Source: Candidatus Solirubrobacter pratensis
Lineage (GTDB): Bacteria > Actinomycetota > Thermoleophilia > Solirubrobacterales > Solirubrobacteraceae
NCBI RefSeq assembly: GCF_000425945.1
Contig: NZ_AUEK01000003.1
Coordinates: 124,001-188,000, forward strand
Reading direction: 5' to 3'
DNA length: 64,000 nucleotides
In this document: positions 33,952 to 43,536 of the stretch, piece by piece
Position numbering within the stretch: the first letter of the stretch is position 1
Layout: the number at the start of each line of letters is the position of its first letter
Notes under the pieces: model-generated
Database searches by the model: none
What the model saw: only the letters and a program-made list of their open reading frames with translations
Told to the model about the DNA's origin: nothing
Translations under genes and position numbers: made by a program

Positions 33952-34050
33952 CGACCGGCCGCGCGCGCCGGGTATCGGCGTTTGTCGGACGTCGGCCCGC
34001 GACCTTGCGAGAACGGTCGAGAGTGGGCGGTCTTTGCGTGCCAGGCGCCG

Positions 34051-35358
34051 TTACTGCCGAGGCCGGTACAGCAGGCAGGCCGCGCGCGAGTCGGCCGCGT
34101 CGTAGAGCGGCGGATCGGTGCCGGGCGCGAACGTCACGCGCACGCCGTGCGTCTCGGCGCGCATGTCGCGCACGCCGCGCCACAGCGGCTCGTCCGGCTG
34201 CTCGGCGCGGATCCGCTCCAGCAGCGCCAGCAGCTCGCCGGGATCCTTCCCGGCGCCCGCGGGCACGACGGCCGCGTCGCCATCGCCCTCGTCGAGCGCG
34301 TCGAGGTTGCCGACGAGCGGCCGCTCGGCCGCGTAGCTCTCCTCGCCGCCCGCGATCCAGCGCTCCTCCAGCAGGGTGCGCAGGTCGCGGCTCTCCCAGC
34401 CGCAGGACTCGAACGCGACCGGGCAGCGCGGGTGGAACGAGCAGCCGAGCGGCGGGCGCGCGGCGTCGGGGATCTCGCCCCGCGGCAGGTCGCGCGGGAG
34501 CGCCTTGTCCGGATCGGGCTCGGGGATCGCCTTGATCAGCGCCTGCGTGTACGGATGCTTGGGGTCGGCGAAGATCGCCTCCACCGGCCCGATCTCCACG
34601 ATCCGGCCGAGGTACATGATCGCCACGCGGTCGCAGAAGAACTTCGCGCTCGCGAGGTCGTGCGTGACGTACACGTACGTCAGGCCGAGCCGCTTGCGCA
34701 GCTCGAGCATCAGCTCGAGGATCTTCGCCCGCACGCTCATGTCGAGCATCGAGACGGGCTCGTCGGCGACCAGGAGCTCCGGCCCGAGGATGATCGCGCG
34801 CGCGATCGCGGCGCGCTGCTTCTGCCCGCCCGAGAGGTCGGCCGGGTAGCGCGCCGCGAAGTCCTCCGCCGGAGCGAGCCCGACGAGCTCGAGCGTCTCG
34901 AGGACCTTCGCGCGCGTCTCGGCCGCGGACTTCGTCAGCCCGTGGATCTGCAGCGGGTGCGCGAGCGCGGTCTCCAGCGTCATCGCCGGGTTCAGCGAGG
35001 CATGCGGATCCTGGAAGACCATCTGCAGGTGGCGCCGGAGCGGGCGCAGCTGGCTCTCCGGCAGGCCGGCGAGCTCGCGGCCGCGCAGCTTGACGCTGCC
35101 GCCCGTCGGGCGCACGAGCCCGAGCAGCGCGCGCCCGAGCGTGGTCTTGCCCGACCCGGACTCGCCGACGAGTCCGAGGACCTCGCCCTCGCGCAGCTCG
35201 AACGAGACCCCGTCGACGGCCTTCACCGCGCCGCCGCCGTGGCCGGTGAGGCGCGAGCGGAACGTGCCGTGGAGCGCGTAGTGGACCTCGAGGTCGCGGA
35301 CCTCGATCAGCGTGCCGGTGGCCTTCTCGGCCGCGCGCTCCGGGGCGAGCGCGGTCAC
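34051..35358 (-). CDS. oppF: Oligopeptide ABC transporter ATP-binding protein (OppF type) with C-terminal extension
   Basis: A 435-residue ATPase. After an N-terminal Ala/Glu stretch come Walker A GESGSGKTTLGRALLG near 72, Q-loop MVFQDPHASLNP near 122, signature LSGGQKQRAAIARA near 180 and Walker B LLVADEPVSMLD. The oligopeptide/dipeptide C-terminal zinc-finger-like region CSFHPRCPVAFESCG is near 316. A further 100 residues, unusual for OppF (about 330 residues), end the protein; the part FAPGTDPPLYDAADSRAACLLYRP looks like a second peptide-transporter C-terminal motif. GTG overlaps the OppD stop. Confidence 0.92.
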   Translation of the reverse strand: MTALAPERAAEKATGTLIEVRDLEVHYALHGTFRSRLTGHGGGAVKAVDGVSFELREGEVLGLVGESGSGKTTLGRALLGLVRPTGGSVKLRGRELAGLPESQLRPLRRHLQMVFQDPHASLNPAMTLETALAHPLQIHGLTKSAAETRAKVLETLELVGLAPAEDFAARYPADLSGGQKQRAAIARAIILGPELLVADEPVSMLDMSVRAKILELMLELRKRLGLTYVYVTHDLASAKFFCDRVAIMYLGRIVEIGPVEAIFADPKHPYTQALIKAIPEPDPDKALPRDLPRGEIPDAARPPLGCSFHPRCPVAFESCGWESRDLRTLLEERWIAGGEESYAAERPLVGNLDALDEGDGDAAVVPAGAGKDPGELLALLERIRAEQPDEPLWRGVRDMRAETHGVRVTFAPGTDPPLYDAADSRAACLLYRPRQ

Positions 35359-36383
35359 GCTTCCTCCGCCACGGCCAGCGCCTCGCGCTCCAGCGGCGCC
35401 TCGAGCCCCGCGGGGATGCGGTCGCGCGCGCTCTGCCAGCACTCCGAGCGGCGCCCGGCGCCGAGATCGACCGACGGCGGCCAGTCCTTCGCGCACACCC
35501 TCATCGCGTCGGGACAGCGCGGGTGGAAGCGGCACGCCGGCGGGGGATCGACGAGGTTCGGCGGCGCCCCGGGGATCGAGTGCAGCGACGTCGTCGACAG
35601 CGAGATCGTCGAGCGCAGCAGCTCGCGCGAGTACGGATGGGCCGGCTTGCTCGTGACGTCGTAGGCCGGCCCCTTCTCGACGATGCGGCCCGCGTACATC
35701 ACGGCGACGCGGTCGCACGCCTCGGCGACGATGCCGAGGTTGTGCGTGATCAGCAGCAGCGCCGTGTCGAAGTTCGCGCGCAGGTCGGCGAGGATGCGGA
35801 TGATCTGCGCCTCGACGAGCACGTCGAGCGCCGTCGTCGGCTCGTCGGCCACGATCACCGCCGGGCGCAGCACGAGCGCGAGCGCGATCATGATCCGCTG
35901 CCGCATGCCGCCGGAGAACTCGTGCGGATACTGGCCGTAGCGCGTCGGCGGGATGCCCATGCCGCGCAGCGCCTCCAGCGCGCGCGCCCGGGCCGCCTTC
36001 TTGCCGAGGCTCGGCTCGTGCGTCTTGAGCGTCTCCTCGAAGTGCTGGGAGACCTTCATCAGCGGGTTCAGCCGCGTCATCGGCTCCTGGAAGATCATCC
36101 CCAGGTCCGGGCCGCGCAGCTTGCGCAGCTCGCGCGGCTTGAGCGCGAGCAGGTTGCGCCCCTTGTAGTTGACCTCGCCGACCGCCGAGGAGCCCTCGGG
36201 CAGCAGACCGAGCACGCCGCGCCCCAGCGTCGACTTGCCGCAGCCCGACTCCCCCACGAGCCCGACGGTCTCGCCCGGCCGCAGGTCGAGGTTCACGCCG
36301 TCGACGGCGCGCACGGCTCCGCGGTCGGTGCCGTACCAGATGCGCAGCCCGCGCACCGACAGGACCGGTTCACTCATGGTCAC
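35355..36383 (-). CDS. oppD: Oligopeptide ABC transporter ATP-binding protein (OppD type)
   Basis: A 342-residue ATPase pairing with OppF. It has Walker [17 protein letters not shown] near 40, Q-loop [16 protein letters not shown] near 95, signature [15 protein letters not shown] near 157, Walker [14 protein letters not shown] near 178, H-loop ITHNLG, and the C-terminal [14 protein letters not shown] region that coordinates an iron-sulfur or metal site in dipeptide transporters. The GTG start overlaps the OppC stop; the in-frame ATG two codons later is an alternative. Confidence 0.94.
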   Translation of the reverse strand: MTMSEPVLSVRGLRIWYGTDRGAVRAVDGVNLDLRPGETVGLVGESGCGKSTLGRGVLGLLPEGSSAVGEVNYKGRNLLALKPRELRKLRGPDLGMIFQEPMTRLNPLMKVSQHFEETLKTHEPSLGKKAARARALEALRGMGIPPTRYGQYPHEFSGGMRQRIMIALALVLRPAVIVADEPTTALDVLVEAQIIRILADLRANFDTALLLITHNLGIVAEACDRVAVMYAGRIVEKGPAYDVTSKPAHPYSRELLRSTISLSTTSLHSIPGAPPNLVDPPPACRFHPRCPDAMRVCAKDWPPSVDLGAGRRSECWQSARDRIPAGLEAPLEREALAVAEEA

Positions 36384-37402
36384 TTGCCCACATCCTCTTC
36401 CACGACCGGCGCGGAGGCCGGGCCGACCGCCGACGACTGGATCTGCGGAGCGCGCGAGCGGCGGCGGCGCAGCGTCGGGTTCAACACGTCATTGAGGCCT
36501 TCGCCGACGAGCGTCAGCGCGGTCACCGCCAGCACGATGCCCAGGCCCGGATACAGCGCCGTCCACCAGATGCCGGCGCCTGCGTCGGAGATCGCGCGCT
36601 GGAGGTCATAGCCCCACTCCGCCGCCTCGGTCGGCTGGATGCCGAGGCCGAGGAAGCCGAGTCCCGCCAGCGTGAGGATCGCGTCCGCGGCGTTGAGCGT
36701 CGCGATCACCGGGACGCTCTGCACGACGTTGGCGAACAGGTAGCGGCGGATGATCGTGGCCGGCCTGGCGCCCATCGCGCGCGCCGCCTCCACGTAGGTG
36801 GCCTCGCGCGCCGAGAGCGTCGAGGCTCTCACCACCCTGAAGTACTGCGGCACGTACACGACCGTGATCGCGATCGCCGCGACGATGATGCCGTTGCCGA
36901 TCGTGTTCTTGAGCAGGAACGACGCCACGATCGCGAGCAGCAGGTACGGGAACGCGAACAGCGCGTCCATCACGAGCACGAGCATGCGGTCCACCCAGCC
37001 GCCGACGTAGCCCGAGATCAGCCCGAGCGGGACGCCGACGCAGAGCGCGAAGACGACCGCGAGGATCATGACCTCCAGCGCCGTGCGCGCGCCGAAGAGC
37101 GTGCGCGAGAGCACGTCGAAGCTGTTGACCGTCGTGCCCCAGTGATGCGCCGCCGACGGCTCCCCCTGCTGCGGGAAGCGCCCGGAGGCGTCCTGATAGG
37201 CGTCGAACCCGTACGGCGCGAGCAGCGGCGCGAAGATCGACACGAACACGAAGACGAGCGTCAGGCCGGTGCCGGTGAGCAGCATGAAGCGCTGCACGCC
37301 GCGCGCCTGCCGGAACGGCGAGACGATGCGCGCCAGGCGGCCGGCGCGGCGCGGCTGCGCGACCGTCGGCGGGGTCTCGGGAACCGTCGTTGTGGCAGAC
37401 AT
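36380..37402 (-). CDS. oppC: Oligopeptide ABC transporter permease (OppC type)
   Basis: A 340-residue membrane permease. An N-terminal cytoplasmic stretch precedes the first helix ([21 protein letters not shown]), then an external segment with [24 protein letters not shown], and five further helices. The ATPase-docking EAA loop is [28 protein letters not shown] near 210-237. The C-terminal tail is Arg-rich. Gene order oppB-oppC-oppD-oppF behind a binding-protein gene is standard. Confidence 0.94.
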   Translation of the reverse strand: MSATTTVPETPPTVAQPRRAGRLARIVSPFRQARGVQRFMLLTGTGLTLVFVFVSIFAPLLAPYGFDAYQDASGRFPQQGEPSAAHHWGTTVNSFDVLSRTLFGARTALEVMILAVVFALCVGVPLGLISGYVGGWVDRMLVLVMDALFAFPYLLLAIVASFLLKNTIGNGIIVAAIAITVVYVPQYFRVVRASTLSAREATYVEAARAMGARPATIIRRYLFANVVQSVPVIATLNAADAILTLAGLGFLGLGIQPTEAAEWGYDLQRAISDAGAGIWWTALYPGLGIVLAVTALTLVGEGLNDVLNPTLRRRRSRAPQIQSSAVGPASAPVVEEDVGK

Positions 37403-37403
37403 C

Positions 37404-38429
37404 TCAGTACCGGACCCGGGGATCGATCATCGCGTTGACGACGTCGATGATCAGGCTGACGAAGACCACGACGAGCGCGAACACGGTGATCAGGCCCTGG
37501 ACCCCGATGTAGTCGCGGTTGTTCAAGTACGTGAGCAGGCGACTGCCGAGGCCCGGCCAGCTGAACGTCTGCTCGGTCAGCACGGCGCCGCCGAGCAGCA
37601 GCGCCGCCTGCAGGCCCATGACGGTGACCACCGGCACGAGCGCGTTGCGGAAGGCGTGGAAGGAGACGACGCGGTGCTCGGGGATCCCGCGTGCGCGCGC
37701 CGCCTCGACGTAGTCGCCGCCGAGCGCCTGCCCCACGTTCACGCGCACGAGGCGGATGAACACGCCCGCCACGAGCAGCCCGAGCGTCGTCGCGGGGAGG
37801 ATCAGGTGCTTGAGCGCGTCGCCCACGCCCGACCAGTCCCCGGCCAATGTCAGGTCCAGGAGCAGGATGTGCGTGTGGTCGGGCGCCGTCGCCTGCACGA
37901 TCGCCGACGCCTGTCTGGATGCCGGTAGGAGATCCAGGTTCTTGGCGAAGACGATCTGGCACATCAGGCCGACGAAGAACACCGGCGCGGCGTAGGACAG
38001 GATCCCGAACAGGCGGATGAGCGCGTCCGGGACCGTCTCGCGGTAGCGACCGGCGATCAGGCCGAGCGGCAGCCCGACGATCAGCGCCACGAGCAGCGCC
38101 GCGAGCGTCAGCGTGAGCGTCGCGCCGCCGTTCTCCAGCACGATCGAGCCGATCGACTGGCCGTCCGTGATCGTCGTGCCGAACCTCAGCCGCACGACGT
38201 CCCACAGGTACTCGAAGTACTGCGTGAAGATCGACTTGTCGAAGCCGAGCTCATGCTGCCGGCGGGCAAGCTCTACAGGTGAGAGCTTGCCCCCCAGCGT
38301 CGCCGAGATGGGATCGCCAGGGGCGACGCGCATCATCAGGAACACCACGGTCAACAGCACCCAGACCATGGGCACCATCAGCGCGAGGCGTACGAGGATG
38401 TATCCCCGCAGCGATCCCGCTCTCGACAT
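37404..38429 (-). CDS. oppB: Oligopeptide ABC transporter permease (OppB type)
   Basis: A 341-residue permease. The first helix YILVRLALMVPMVWVLLTVVFLMMRVAPGDP is the OppB hallmark, followed by the long external loop and five helices. The EAA loop GGDYVEAARARGIPEHRVVSFHAFRNALVPVVTVMG is near 232-267, and the end INAMIDPRVRY is typical. An insertion around QASAIVQATAPDHTHILLLDLTLAGDWSGV lengthens one external loop. It lies ten bases after the binding-protein gene and one base before oppC. Confidence 0.94.
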   Translation of the reverse strand: MSRAGSLRGYILVRLALMVPMVWVLLTVVFLMMRVAPGDPISATLGGKLSPVELARRQHELGFDKSIFTQYFEYLWDVVRLRFGTTITDGQSIGSIVLENGGATLTLTLAALLVALIVGLPLGLIAGRYRETVPDALIRLFGILSYAAPVFFVGLMCQIVFAKNLDLLPASRQASAIVQATAPDHTHILLLDLTLAGDWSGVGDALKHLILPATTLGLLVAGVFIRLVRVNVGQALGGDYVEAARARGIPEHRVVSFHAFRNALVPVVTVMGLQAALLLGGAVLTEQTFSWPGLGSRLLTYLNNRDYIGVQGLITVFALVVVFVSLIIDVVNAMIDPRVRY

Positions 38430-38439
38430 CCGTTCCTTC

Positions 38440-40059
38440 CTAGCCCTTCTTCGTGACCAGCCAGAAGCGCAGCTGGAAGGCGGAGTCGAACGTCTTCTCC
38501 ATGCCCTCCACGCCGTCCTTGACGGCGGCGACCTGCTTGCCCTCCCAGATCGGGATCAGCGGCACGTCCTTGGCCTCGATGTCCTGCACGGTGCCGAAGG
38601 CGGCGGCGCGCTTCGCCTCGTCGTCGGTCTTGAGCTCGGAGTCGAGCGCGTCATCGACCTCCTTCGACGAGTAGCCGTTCTGGAAGAAGCCGCCGTCGCG
38701 CATGAACGGCGCGAGGTAGTTGTCGCCGTCCGGGTAGTCCGGGAACCAGCCCAGGCCGTAGAAGTAGTACTGGTGCTTGGCGAAGGCCGCGTCCTTGTAC
38801 TGCGTCCACTCCGTCGAGTCCAGCTTGACCTTGAACAGGCCGCTGGCCTCGAGCTGGCGCTTGATCTCGTTCCAGAGATCGACCTCGGCCGGCCCGTAGT
38901 GGGTCGGCGTGTACCAGCCGTCGAGCGACAGCGGCGTCTTGATGCCGGCATCGGCCAGGGTCTGCTTGGCCTTTTCCACGTCGGGCGTAGCGCCGAACGC
39001 GTCAGAGAACGAGGCCTTTGCGCCCGGAAGCGCGGCCGGGACCGTCGAGTACAGCGGCTTGACGGTGTCCTTGTAGACGTTCTTGGAGATCGCCTCACGG
39101 TCGATCAGCTGCGCGACCGCCTTGCGGACGGCGATGTTGCTCGCCGGCGCCTTCTTGACGTTGAAGACGATGTAGCGGATCTCCGTGCCGTCGCCGTCGA
39201 CGACCTTGATGCCCTTGTCGGTCTCGCCGCGCAGCGCCTCGATGTCGGTCGGGGCGAGCGAGCGGTAGGCGACGTCGATGTCGCCCTGCTCGATCGCGAG
39301 CTTGAGCGCCGAGGGCTGCTCGTAGTACTGCATGAGGATGTTCTGCGTCTGGCCCTTGTTGGCGCCGCCGTAGTTCTCGTTGACGGCGAAGACGGCCTGC
39401 TGGTTCGGGACGTACTTGGTGAGCTTGTACGGGCCCGAGCCGACGACCTTGTCGTCGGCCAGCTTCTTGTCGGCCGGGAAGACCTTGGAGTCGACGATGG
39501 CGGCGACCGTGTGGGTGAGGATGAAGGGCCACGTGCCATCGGCCTTCTTCAGGTTCATCGTCACGGTCTTGGGATCCGGCGCCTCGACGTCCTTGAGCGA
39601 CGCGAGCAGCGAAGAGGCGCCGCTCGGATCCGCGATCTTGAGCTCGCGGTCGAGCGAGAACTTGACGTCGGCCGACGTCAGCGGATCGCCGTTGGAGAAC
39701 TTCAGCCCGTCCTTGAGCGTGCAGGTGTACGTCTTCGGATCGGAGAACTCGCAGGACTCCGCGGCGTCCGGCTCGGGCTTGTTCCCGCCCGCCGGAACCG
39801 ACATGAGGTTCTGGTAGATGTTGCCGATCAGCTGCTGGGAGCCGAGGTCATAGGCCCCGGCCGGATCGAGCGCGACCACCTTGTCGGTGGTGCCGATCAC
39901 CAGCGTGTCGGAGATCCCCTTCGTGGCGGGCGTCCCGCCCGAAGCGCTGCTGCTGCTGCTGTTGCTGCCGTCGTCGCTCGAGCTGCCGCACGCGGCGACA
40001 CCGATCGCCAACAGCGCAGAGCAGCTCAACATCGCGAGACGATGCGTTCGCGTAATCAA
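38440..40059 (-). CDS. Oligopeptide-binding lipoprotein (SBP family 5)
   Basis: A 539-residue extracellular solute-binding lipoprotein. Signal peptide and lipobox end LLAIGVAAC with Cys24 as the lipidated residue; a Ser/Gly-rich tether follows. The mature domain begins TLVIGTTDKVVALDPAGAYD and has DGLKFSNGDPLTSADVKFSLDR near 115-137 and VVGSGPYKLTKYVPNQQAVF near 205-225, both family 5 hallmarks. The TTG start is supported by a strong GGAGGGG ribosome site; an internal ATG at codon 10 lacks one. It probably delivers peptides, here plausibly collagen-like ones, to OppBCDF. Confidence 0.93.
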   Translation of the reverse strand: MITRTHRLAMLSCSALLAIGVAACGSSSDDGSNSSSSSASGGTPATKGISDTLVIGTTDKVVALDPAGAYDLGSQQLIGNIYQNLMSVPAGGNKPEPDAAESCEFSDPKTYTCTLKDGLKFSNGDPLTSADVKFSLDRELKIADPSGASSLLASLKDVEAPDPKTVTMNLKKADGTWPFILTHTVAAIVDSKVFPADKKLADDKVVGSGPYKLTKYVPNQQAVFAVNENYGGANKGQTQNILMQYYEQPSALKLAIEQGDIDVAYRSLAPTDIEALRGETDKGIKVVDGDGTEIRYIVFNVKKAPASNIAVRKAVAQLIDREAISKNVYKDTVKPLYSTVPAALPGAKASFSDAFGATPDVEKAKQTLADAGIKTPLSLDGWYTPTHYGPAEVDLWNEIKRQLEASGLFKVKLDSTEWTQYKDAAFAKHQYYFYGLGWFPDYPDGDNYLAPFMRDGGFFQNGYSSKEVDDALDSELKTDDEAKRAAAFGTVQDIEAKDVPLIPIWEGKQVAAVKDGVEGMEKTFDSAFQLRFWLVTKKG

Positions 40060-40142
40060 ATGACCCCTCCCCCTCCTATGGGTATGGGTTGCCCTCCAGT
40101 CCGCCCAACGCTACGGGCGGTCGACCCGCGGCTCCTCGGTCA

Positions 40143-40185
40143 AACGTCGAAACCGCGGCGTGGGAGCGTAGACCAACGTCGAAAC
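40143..40185. promoter_or_regulatory. Paired 11-bp direct repeats between pucR-type and binding-protein genes
   Basis: AACGTCGAAAC occurs at 40143-40153 and again at 40175-40185, starts 32 bp apart, or three helical turns. The spacing suits a dimeric regulator bound to one face of DNA. PucR-type regulators commonly control adjacent genes, so this may be its operator for the oligopeptide operon. Confidence 0.5.
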
Positions 40186-40190
40186 AGGCG

Positions 40191-41441
40191 CTAGGGGCTG
40201 TTGAGCCTTCTCCGCGCGGGATGCATCCCCAGCAGCCGGGCGAGCTTCAGCGACGCGTGGAGCGCGAGGCGATCGGCCCCGCTCTTGAGGCTCGTGCCGG
40301 TCAGTTGCTCGATCCGCTGGAGCCGGTAGTAGAGGCTCGCGCGGTGCAGGAACAGCGCCTCGGCGGTGAGCTTGGTGTCGCACCCGTTGTCGAGGTAGGC
40401 CTCGAGCGTCGCGACGAGCGACTCCTTGCTCTGGAGCTCGAACAGCTGCGGCAGGCCCGGGTGCAGCAGCTCCTCGGCATTCGGCGCGTCGGCCAGGCGC
40501 GCGAGCATGCGGAACGCTCCGAGGTCGGCCCAGCCGGCGGGCGAGCCGTGCTCGGGCGCGCTGATCGCCACGCGCAGCGCCAGGCGCGCGTGCCCGTAGG
40601 CGCGGTGCGCTTCGCTGAGGTGCTCGGCCTGCTCGCTGTAGCCGAGCGCGACGCGCGCGGGGCCCGCGCCCGCGACCGTCTGCTCGAGCGCCTCCTGCAG
40701 CCGGCGCGCGAGCTCCTTCAAGCCGCCGGCGCGCTGCACGTGCGAGTCGACGGCGACGAGCACCACGCCGTGCTCGGCCCGGACGACGCTGAGCGACTGG
40801 CGCACTCCAAGCGCGCGCCGGAACTGGTCCAGCGCCAGGCCGAGCCGCGCCTTCTCCGCCGGCCCCAGCTCGCCGTCGCTCCCGGGCCGCATACAAAGCG
40901 CGCCGATCGGCGTGCCGCCGACGATCAGGTCGGCGGCCAGCAGCTCGTGCGAGGCCTCGTCGCGGGCGGCGGGGTCGGGCCCGAGCAGCGCCTCGAGCAG
41001 CCGCCGCTCCTGCTCGCGGCGCGGGCGCTCGAGCTCCTGGCGGCGGTACATCGCGGTGCCGATCTCGCTCGCGCAGCGCTCGGCCAGCTCGCAGTCCTCG
41101 TCCGTCAGCGACTGGTCGCCGTCGATCAGCCACAGGTAGCCGAACAGCGTGCCCTGGCAGCGGATCGGCACGCACACGCGCGACTCGAGGCCGAAGTCCG
41201 AACGGGAGGCGGTGCGGACCGCCTTGGTCGCCGTCGCGATCCCCTGGGAGAAGTGCAGGTCGCGGATCACGCGCGGCGTCTCGCGCGTGAGGATCGCCGT
41301 ACGGCGCACCTCGTCATCCGACCCCAGGGTCGGGCTGTATGCGAGCAGCCGGAGGCTCGCATCGTCGACCAGCACCGACCGTTCGAGCTCCGCGCTCAGC
41401 TGCTCGACGAGGGTCTGGACCTCGTCCTCGCGCGGCGGCAT
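40191..41441 (-). CDS. PucR/CdaR-family transcriptional regulator
   Basis: A 416-residue regulator. The N-terminal half is a GAF-like sensory domain (SVLVDDASLRLLAYSPTLGSDDEVRR then GTLFGYLWLIDGDQSLTDEDCELAERCA). The middle is the CdaR GGDEF-like part, and the C-terminus is the PucR helix-turn-helix: LEAYLDNGCDTKLTAEALFLHRASLYYRLQRIEQLTG near residue 345-382. Relatives respond to purines, sugar acids or amino acids. ATG 41441 is used; GTG 41486 would add 15 residues. The last dozen codons resemble one end of the inverted-repeat element found at 5527 and 58702. It is upstream of the oligopeptide importer and likely controls it. Confidence 0.87.
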   Translation of the reverse strand: MPPREDEVQTLVEQLSAELERSVLVDDASLRLLAYSPTLGSDDEVRRTAILTRETPRVIRDLHFSQGIATATKAVRTASRSDFGLESRVCVPIRCQGTLFGYLWLIDGDQSLTDEDCELAERCASEIGTAMYRRQELERPRREQERRLLEALLGPDPAARDEASHELLAADLIVGGTPIGALCMRPGSDGELGPAEKARLGLALDQFRRALGVRQSLSVVRAEHGVVLVAVDSHVQRAGGLKELARRLQEALEQTVAGAGPARVALGYSEQAEHLSEAHRAYGHARLALRVAISAPEHGSPAGWADLGAFRMLARLADAPNAEELLHPGLPQLFELQSKESLVATLEAYLDNGCDTKLTAEALFLHRASLYYRLQRIEQLTGTSLKSGADRLALHASLKLARLLGMHPARRRLNSP

Positions 41442-41540
41442 CGCCGGCACACGGTACCTGAGGCCCCGCTCGCGGACCTCAGGCACTCGTCGCAGATTCA
41501 GCGCTCGCCTTCCCTCGCTCGCATGGGGAGCAGGACGACA

Positions 41541-42542
41541 TCACAGGGCGAACCCGGCCGGGAACGGATCGTCCCGGTCGAGCAGGTACTGCCCCATCCC
41601 GGTGATCCAGGCGCGGCCGGTGATCTCGGGGATGATCGCGGGGCGCCCGCCGACCGTGGTCTCGGCGACGACGCGCCCGGTGAACCGCGTCCCGATCACG
41701 CTCTGGTTCACGAACGGGGCGCCGACGGCCAGCTCGCCGCGCGCGTGCAGCTGCGCGAGACGGGCCGAGGTGCCGGTCCCGCACGGCGAGCGGTCCAGCC
41801 AGCCGGGGTGGATCGACGTCGCGGCGATCGCGTCGGCGCCGTCGCGGCCGGGCTCGTGGAAGACGACGTGATGGCAGCCGGCGATGCGCGGGTCCTCCGG
41901 GTGCACCGGGCGGTCGGCCTCGTTGATCGCGGCCATCACCGCCAGGCCGGCGTGGACCAGCTCGCCGGAGCGCGCGGGGTCGACCGCGAGGCCCGCGGCG
42001 GCCGCCGGCGTGAGCGCGTAGAAGTTCCCGCCGTAGGCCATGTCGTAGCGCATCTCGCCGTAGCCGGGCACGTCCACGACGCGGTCGGTCTGGTGCAGGA
42101 AGGAGGCGACGTTGCGGATCGTGACCGCCGTCGCGCGCCCGTTCTCGACCGCCACGCGCGCCTCGACCAGGCCCGCGGGGACGTCGAGCCGGATCACCGT
42201 CTCGGGCTCGGTGACCTCGACCATCCCGGTCTCGACCAGGACCGTCGCCACGCCGATCGTCCCGTGCCCGCACATCGGCAGCAGGCCCGACACCTCGATG
42301 AACAGCACGCCCCAGTCGGCGTCCTCGCGCAGCGGCGGCTGCAGGATCGCCCCCGACATCGCCGAATGCCCCCGCGGCTCCTGCATCAGCAAAAGCCGCA
42401 GATCGTCCATGTGGCGCTCGAAGTACAGCTTGCGCTCGAGCATCGTGGCGCCCGGGACAGGGCCGACGCCGCCGGTGACGACGCGCGTCGGCATCCCCTC
42501 CGTGTGGGAGTCGACGGCCGCGAAATACCGTCGTGCCCTCAC
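41541..42542 (-). CDS. 4-hydroxyproline 2-epimerase (proline racemase family)
   Basis: A 333-residue cofactor-independent racemase/epimerase. Both catalytic Cys residues are present: LPMCGHGTIG near residue 90 and SPCGTGTSARLA near 252, which distinguishes epimerases from the Thr-containing trans-3-hydroxyproline dehydratases. The start YFAAVDSHTEGMPTRVV and the end GMGQYLLDRDDPFPAGF also match. It would convert trans-4-hydroxy-L-proline to cis-4-hydroxy-D-proline, substrate of the dehydrogenase subunits at 30021, 31184 and 31694. The GTG start adjoins a palindromic repeat copy. Confidence 0.9.
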   Translation of the reverse strand: MRARRYFAAVDSHTEGMPTRVVTGGVGPVPGATMLERKLYFERHMDDLRLLLMQEPRGHSAMSGAILQPPLREDADWGVLFIEVSGLLPMCGHGTIGVATVLVETGMVEVTEPETVIRLDVPAGLVEARVAVENGRATAVTIRNVASFLHQTDRVVDVPGYGEMRYDMAYGGNFYALTPAAAAGLAVDPARSGELVHAGLAVMAAINEADRPVHPEDPRIAGCHHVVFHEPGRDGADAIAATSIHPGWLDRSPCGTGTSARLAQLHARGELAVGAPFVNQSVIGTRFTGRVVAETTVGGRPAIIPEITGRAWITGMGQYLLDRDDPFPAGFAL

Positions 42543-42543
42543 C

Positions 42544-42640
42544 GGGAGAATCGCCCCCTGGGCGATTGCTCCCAGCGATGCGAGCCCCGAGCGAAGCGGT
42601 GACGAGACCTCCGGCCGAGGCAGCGGCGAGTCATCGCTGC
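42544..42640 (+). repeat. Dispersed palindromic repeat, copy 4 (long tail)
   Basis: Core arms GGGAGAATCGCCC and GGGCGATTGCTCCC around CCT (42544-42573), then a tail with GAGCCCCGAGCGAAGCGG and CCTCCGGCCGAGGCAG that is nearly identical at 57999-58042 and, inverted, at 54753-54796. It fills the gap between the deaminase gene and the epimerase start, core next to the start. Confidence 0.8.
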
Positions 42641-42645
42641 CCGCA

Positions 42646-43536
42646 CTACGCGTGCGCGTGCTCGCGCAGGATCTCCAGCGCGGCCTCCAGCGCCTCGCGC
42701 TCGGCGGCGGTCAGCGGCATCCTGGGCGGGCGCGTCGGGCCGCCGTTGAGGCCGACGGCGTCCTGCGCCGCCTTGAAGTACTGGACGAGCTTGGGGGTCA
42801 TGTCGAAGCGCGCGACCGGCAGCAGCCGGCGATAGAGCGCGCGCGCCTTCGGCAGGTCGCCGGCGTTGAGGAGGTCATACAGCTCGACCACCTCGGCCGG
42901 CGCGACGACGCCGACGCCCGTGACCCAGCCGGTCGCACCCGCCGCAAAGCCCTCGAGCGCCCAGTCGTCGCCGCCGACGAGGACCTCGAGGTCGCTCGTG
43001 GCGTTGGCGATCGCCGGGATCCGGCGCACGTCGCCCGAGCACTCCTTGATCGCGACGACCCCGTCGACCGCCTCGTAGATGCGCACGATCAGCTCCGGCG
43101 GCATGTCCACGCCCGAGGCCTCGGGGTTGTTGTAGGCCATCACGGGCAGGCCGGCGCCGCTCGCGAGCTCGGTGAAGAACGCGACGACCTCGTCCTCGTC
43201 GGCGCGGTAGCCGAGCGGCGGCAGCGACATGATCGCGGTCGCGCCGAGCGCCTTGGCGTCGAGCGCGTAGGCCAGCGAGGCGAGCGCCGAGCCCGACGAG
43301 ACGCCGACGGTGACCGGCACGCGCCCGGCGGAGGCCTCGACAACCGCCTTGACGACCGTGCGCCGCTCCTCGGAGGAGAGGCTGCCTGCCTCGCCCATCG
43401 TGCCGGTGGCGACGAAGCCGTGCACGCCGGCCTCGATCATCGCCTCGACGTTGGCCTTCAGCGCGGGGACGTCGACCTGGTCGGTCGCGTCGAACGGGGT
43501 GGTGACGGCGGGGATGATGCCTTCGAAGAGGGCCAT
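42646..43536 (-). CDS. DapA-family aldolase, probable pyrroline-4-hydroxy-2-carboxylate deaminase
   Basis: A 296-residue DHDPS-family enzyme with intact active site: GTMGEAGSLSSEER near 45-58, the Tyr in PVMAYNNPEAS near 136 and the Schiff-base Lys in GVVAIKECSGD near 162, followed by VLVGGDDWALEGFAAGATGWVTG. In hydroxyproline clusters the DapA-type member removes ammonia and water from the pyrroline to give 2-oxoglutarate semialdehyde. Context (epimerase, dehydrogenase) supports that over lysine biosynthesis. The ATG overlaps the GntR gene stop (TAATG). Confidence 0.85.
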   Translation of the reverse strand: MALFEGIIPAVTTPFDATDQVDVPALKANVEAMIEAGVHGFVATGTMGEAGSLSSEERRTVVKAVVEASAGRVPVTVGVSSGSALASLAYALDAKALGATAIMSLPPLGYRADEDEVVAFFTELASGAGLPVMAYNNPEASGVDMPPELIVRIYEAVDGVVAIKECSGDVRRIPAIANATSDLEVLVGGDDWALEGFAAGATGWVTGVGVVAPAEVVELYDLLNAGDLPKARALYRRLLPVARFDMTPKLVQYFKAAQDAVGLNGGPTRPPRMPLTAAEREALEAALEILREHAHA

